This document shows, piece by piece, positions 32,685-32,906 of a stretch of DNA of 32,906 bases. Location of the stretch: positions 1 to 32,906 of the forward strand of contig JAAFID010000018.1 in assembly GCA_013297765.1 (NCBI GenBank), in the 5' to 3' direction. The notes beneath the pieces are model-generated. The model saw only the letters and a program-made list of their open reading frames with translations. It was not told where the DNA came from and searched no databases. The position numbers and the translations under genes are program-made. The stretch comes from Cytophagales bacterium. GTDB taxonomy: Bacteria; Bacteroidota; Bacteroidia; Cytophagales; Cytophagaceae. Numbering within the stretch: the stretch's first letter is position 1; each line of letters opens with the position of its first letter.

Positions 32685-32838
32685 AAAGAGTTAGAATATA
32701 TGTTGCAAAATACTCATTCCCAAATGTAACACATCGAAACAGTCTATTGTCTTTTATTGGAGTAGTATAGAAATTGGTGTTTTACTTTTGTAAAGAAATT
32801 AGTTAATGGGCATTTAGTTTTTTGCTATGCTCAAAATT

Positions 32839-32904
32839 CTACTCCTTCAACTTCTTCAAATTTGCCAAACAAATTTTTGCACTATCTAGCGAAGACCCGC
32901 TAAA
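32839..32904 (-). CDS. 3' end of an unidentified protein (partial)
   Basis: A minus-strand frame enters from the right edge and gives 21 residues, FSGSSLDSAKICLANLKKLK plus a final E, before a TAG at 32839-32841. The amphipathic helical ending looks like a real C-terminus, but it is too short to identify. Confidence 0.35.
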   Translation of the reverse strand, partial: FSGSSLDSAKICLANLKKLKE

Positions 32905-32906
32905 AT

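Larger units (their letters stand above)
32562..32838. other. Gene-free stretch after the phosphatase
   Basis: It holds the phosphatase terminator (32601-32625) and a long imperfect hairpin (32638-32684). I see no gene in the rest. Confidence 0.45.

Overview
The window is chromosomal DNA of a Bacteroidota bacterium, probably a gliding or polysaccharide-using member of the Chitinophagales/Sphingobacteriales group. Evidence: low GC content, almost no Shine-Dalgarno sequences, several promoters matching the phylum consensus (TTG, about 19 bp, TAnnTTTG), secreted proteins with type IX secretion (T9SS) C-terminal sorting domains, and the phylum-typical cluster rpmB-rpmG-DUF4295-ftsY. I saw no tRNA, rRNA, CRISPR array, insertion sequence or phage gene.

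Layout. 1-2.4 kb: the tail of an unknown gene, a secreted TPR-like protein and a CBM9-like T9SS protein. 2.4-6.5 kb (minus strand): cysH (APS reductase), downstream of a compact trio (circularly permuted ATP-grasp, alpha-E, transglutaminase-like) that belongs to a widespread but poorly understood peptide-ligase/peptidase system. 6.5-7.15 kb: a long AT-rich spacer with a possible structured element. 7.1-9.3 kb: L28, L33, DUF4295, a strong terminator, ftsY and a small lipoprotein. 9.4-13.6 kb (minus strand): a membrane pentapeptide-repeat protein, lspA, and the coupled set wbuC-like cupin, LD-carboxypeptidase, Ppx/GppA. 13.6-18.2 kb (plus strand): GtrA, stand-alone receiver, phosphoglycosyl transferase with a pseudo-receiver head, DprE1-like oxidase, WD40 protein. 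18.3-19.7 kb: lpdA. 19.8-20.7 kb: an outer-membrane barrel gene cut short by an in-frame stop. 20.8-22.1 kb: short-form leuA with an attenuator-like leader. 22.4-25.8 kb: two T9SS cargo enzymes (SGNH esterase-like and glycosidase-like) with a sorting-domain remnant between them. 26-29.3 kb (minus strand): PH-domain protein, DUF4380 T9SS protein, purE, purK. 29.4-32.6 kb: a porin, a LEA-type lipoprotein and a PPP-family phosphatase.

The most unusual region is 13.6-18.2 kb. A receiver domain, a membrane sugar-1-phosphate transferase fused to a degenerate receiver and carrying a four-cysteine insertion, a GtrA membrane protein and a DprE1-family oxidase sit together. This suggests polyprenyl-linked sugar synthesis coupled to two-component-type control. 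GtrA next to a DprE1 homologue recalls the mycobacterial Rv3789-dprE1 neighbourhood, but no DprE2 partner is visible. Other second-look items are the nonsense-truncated barrel gene, the T9SS remnant, the leuA leader and the ATP-grasp/alpha-E/transglutaminase trio.
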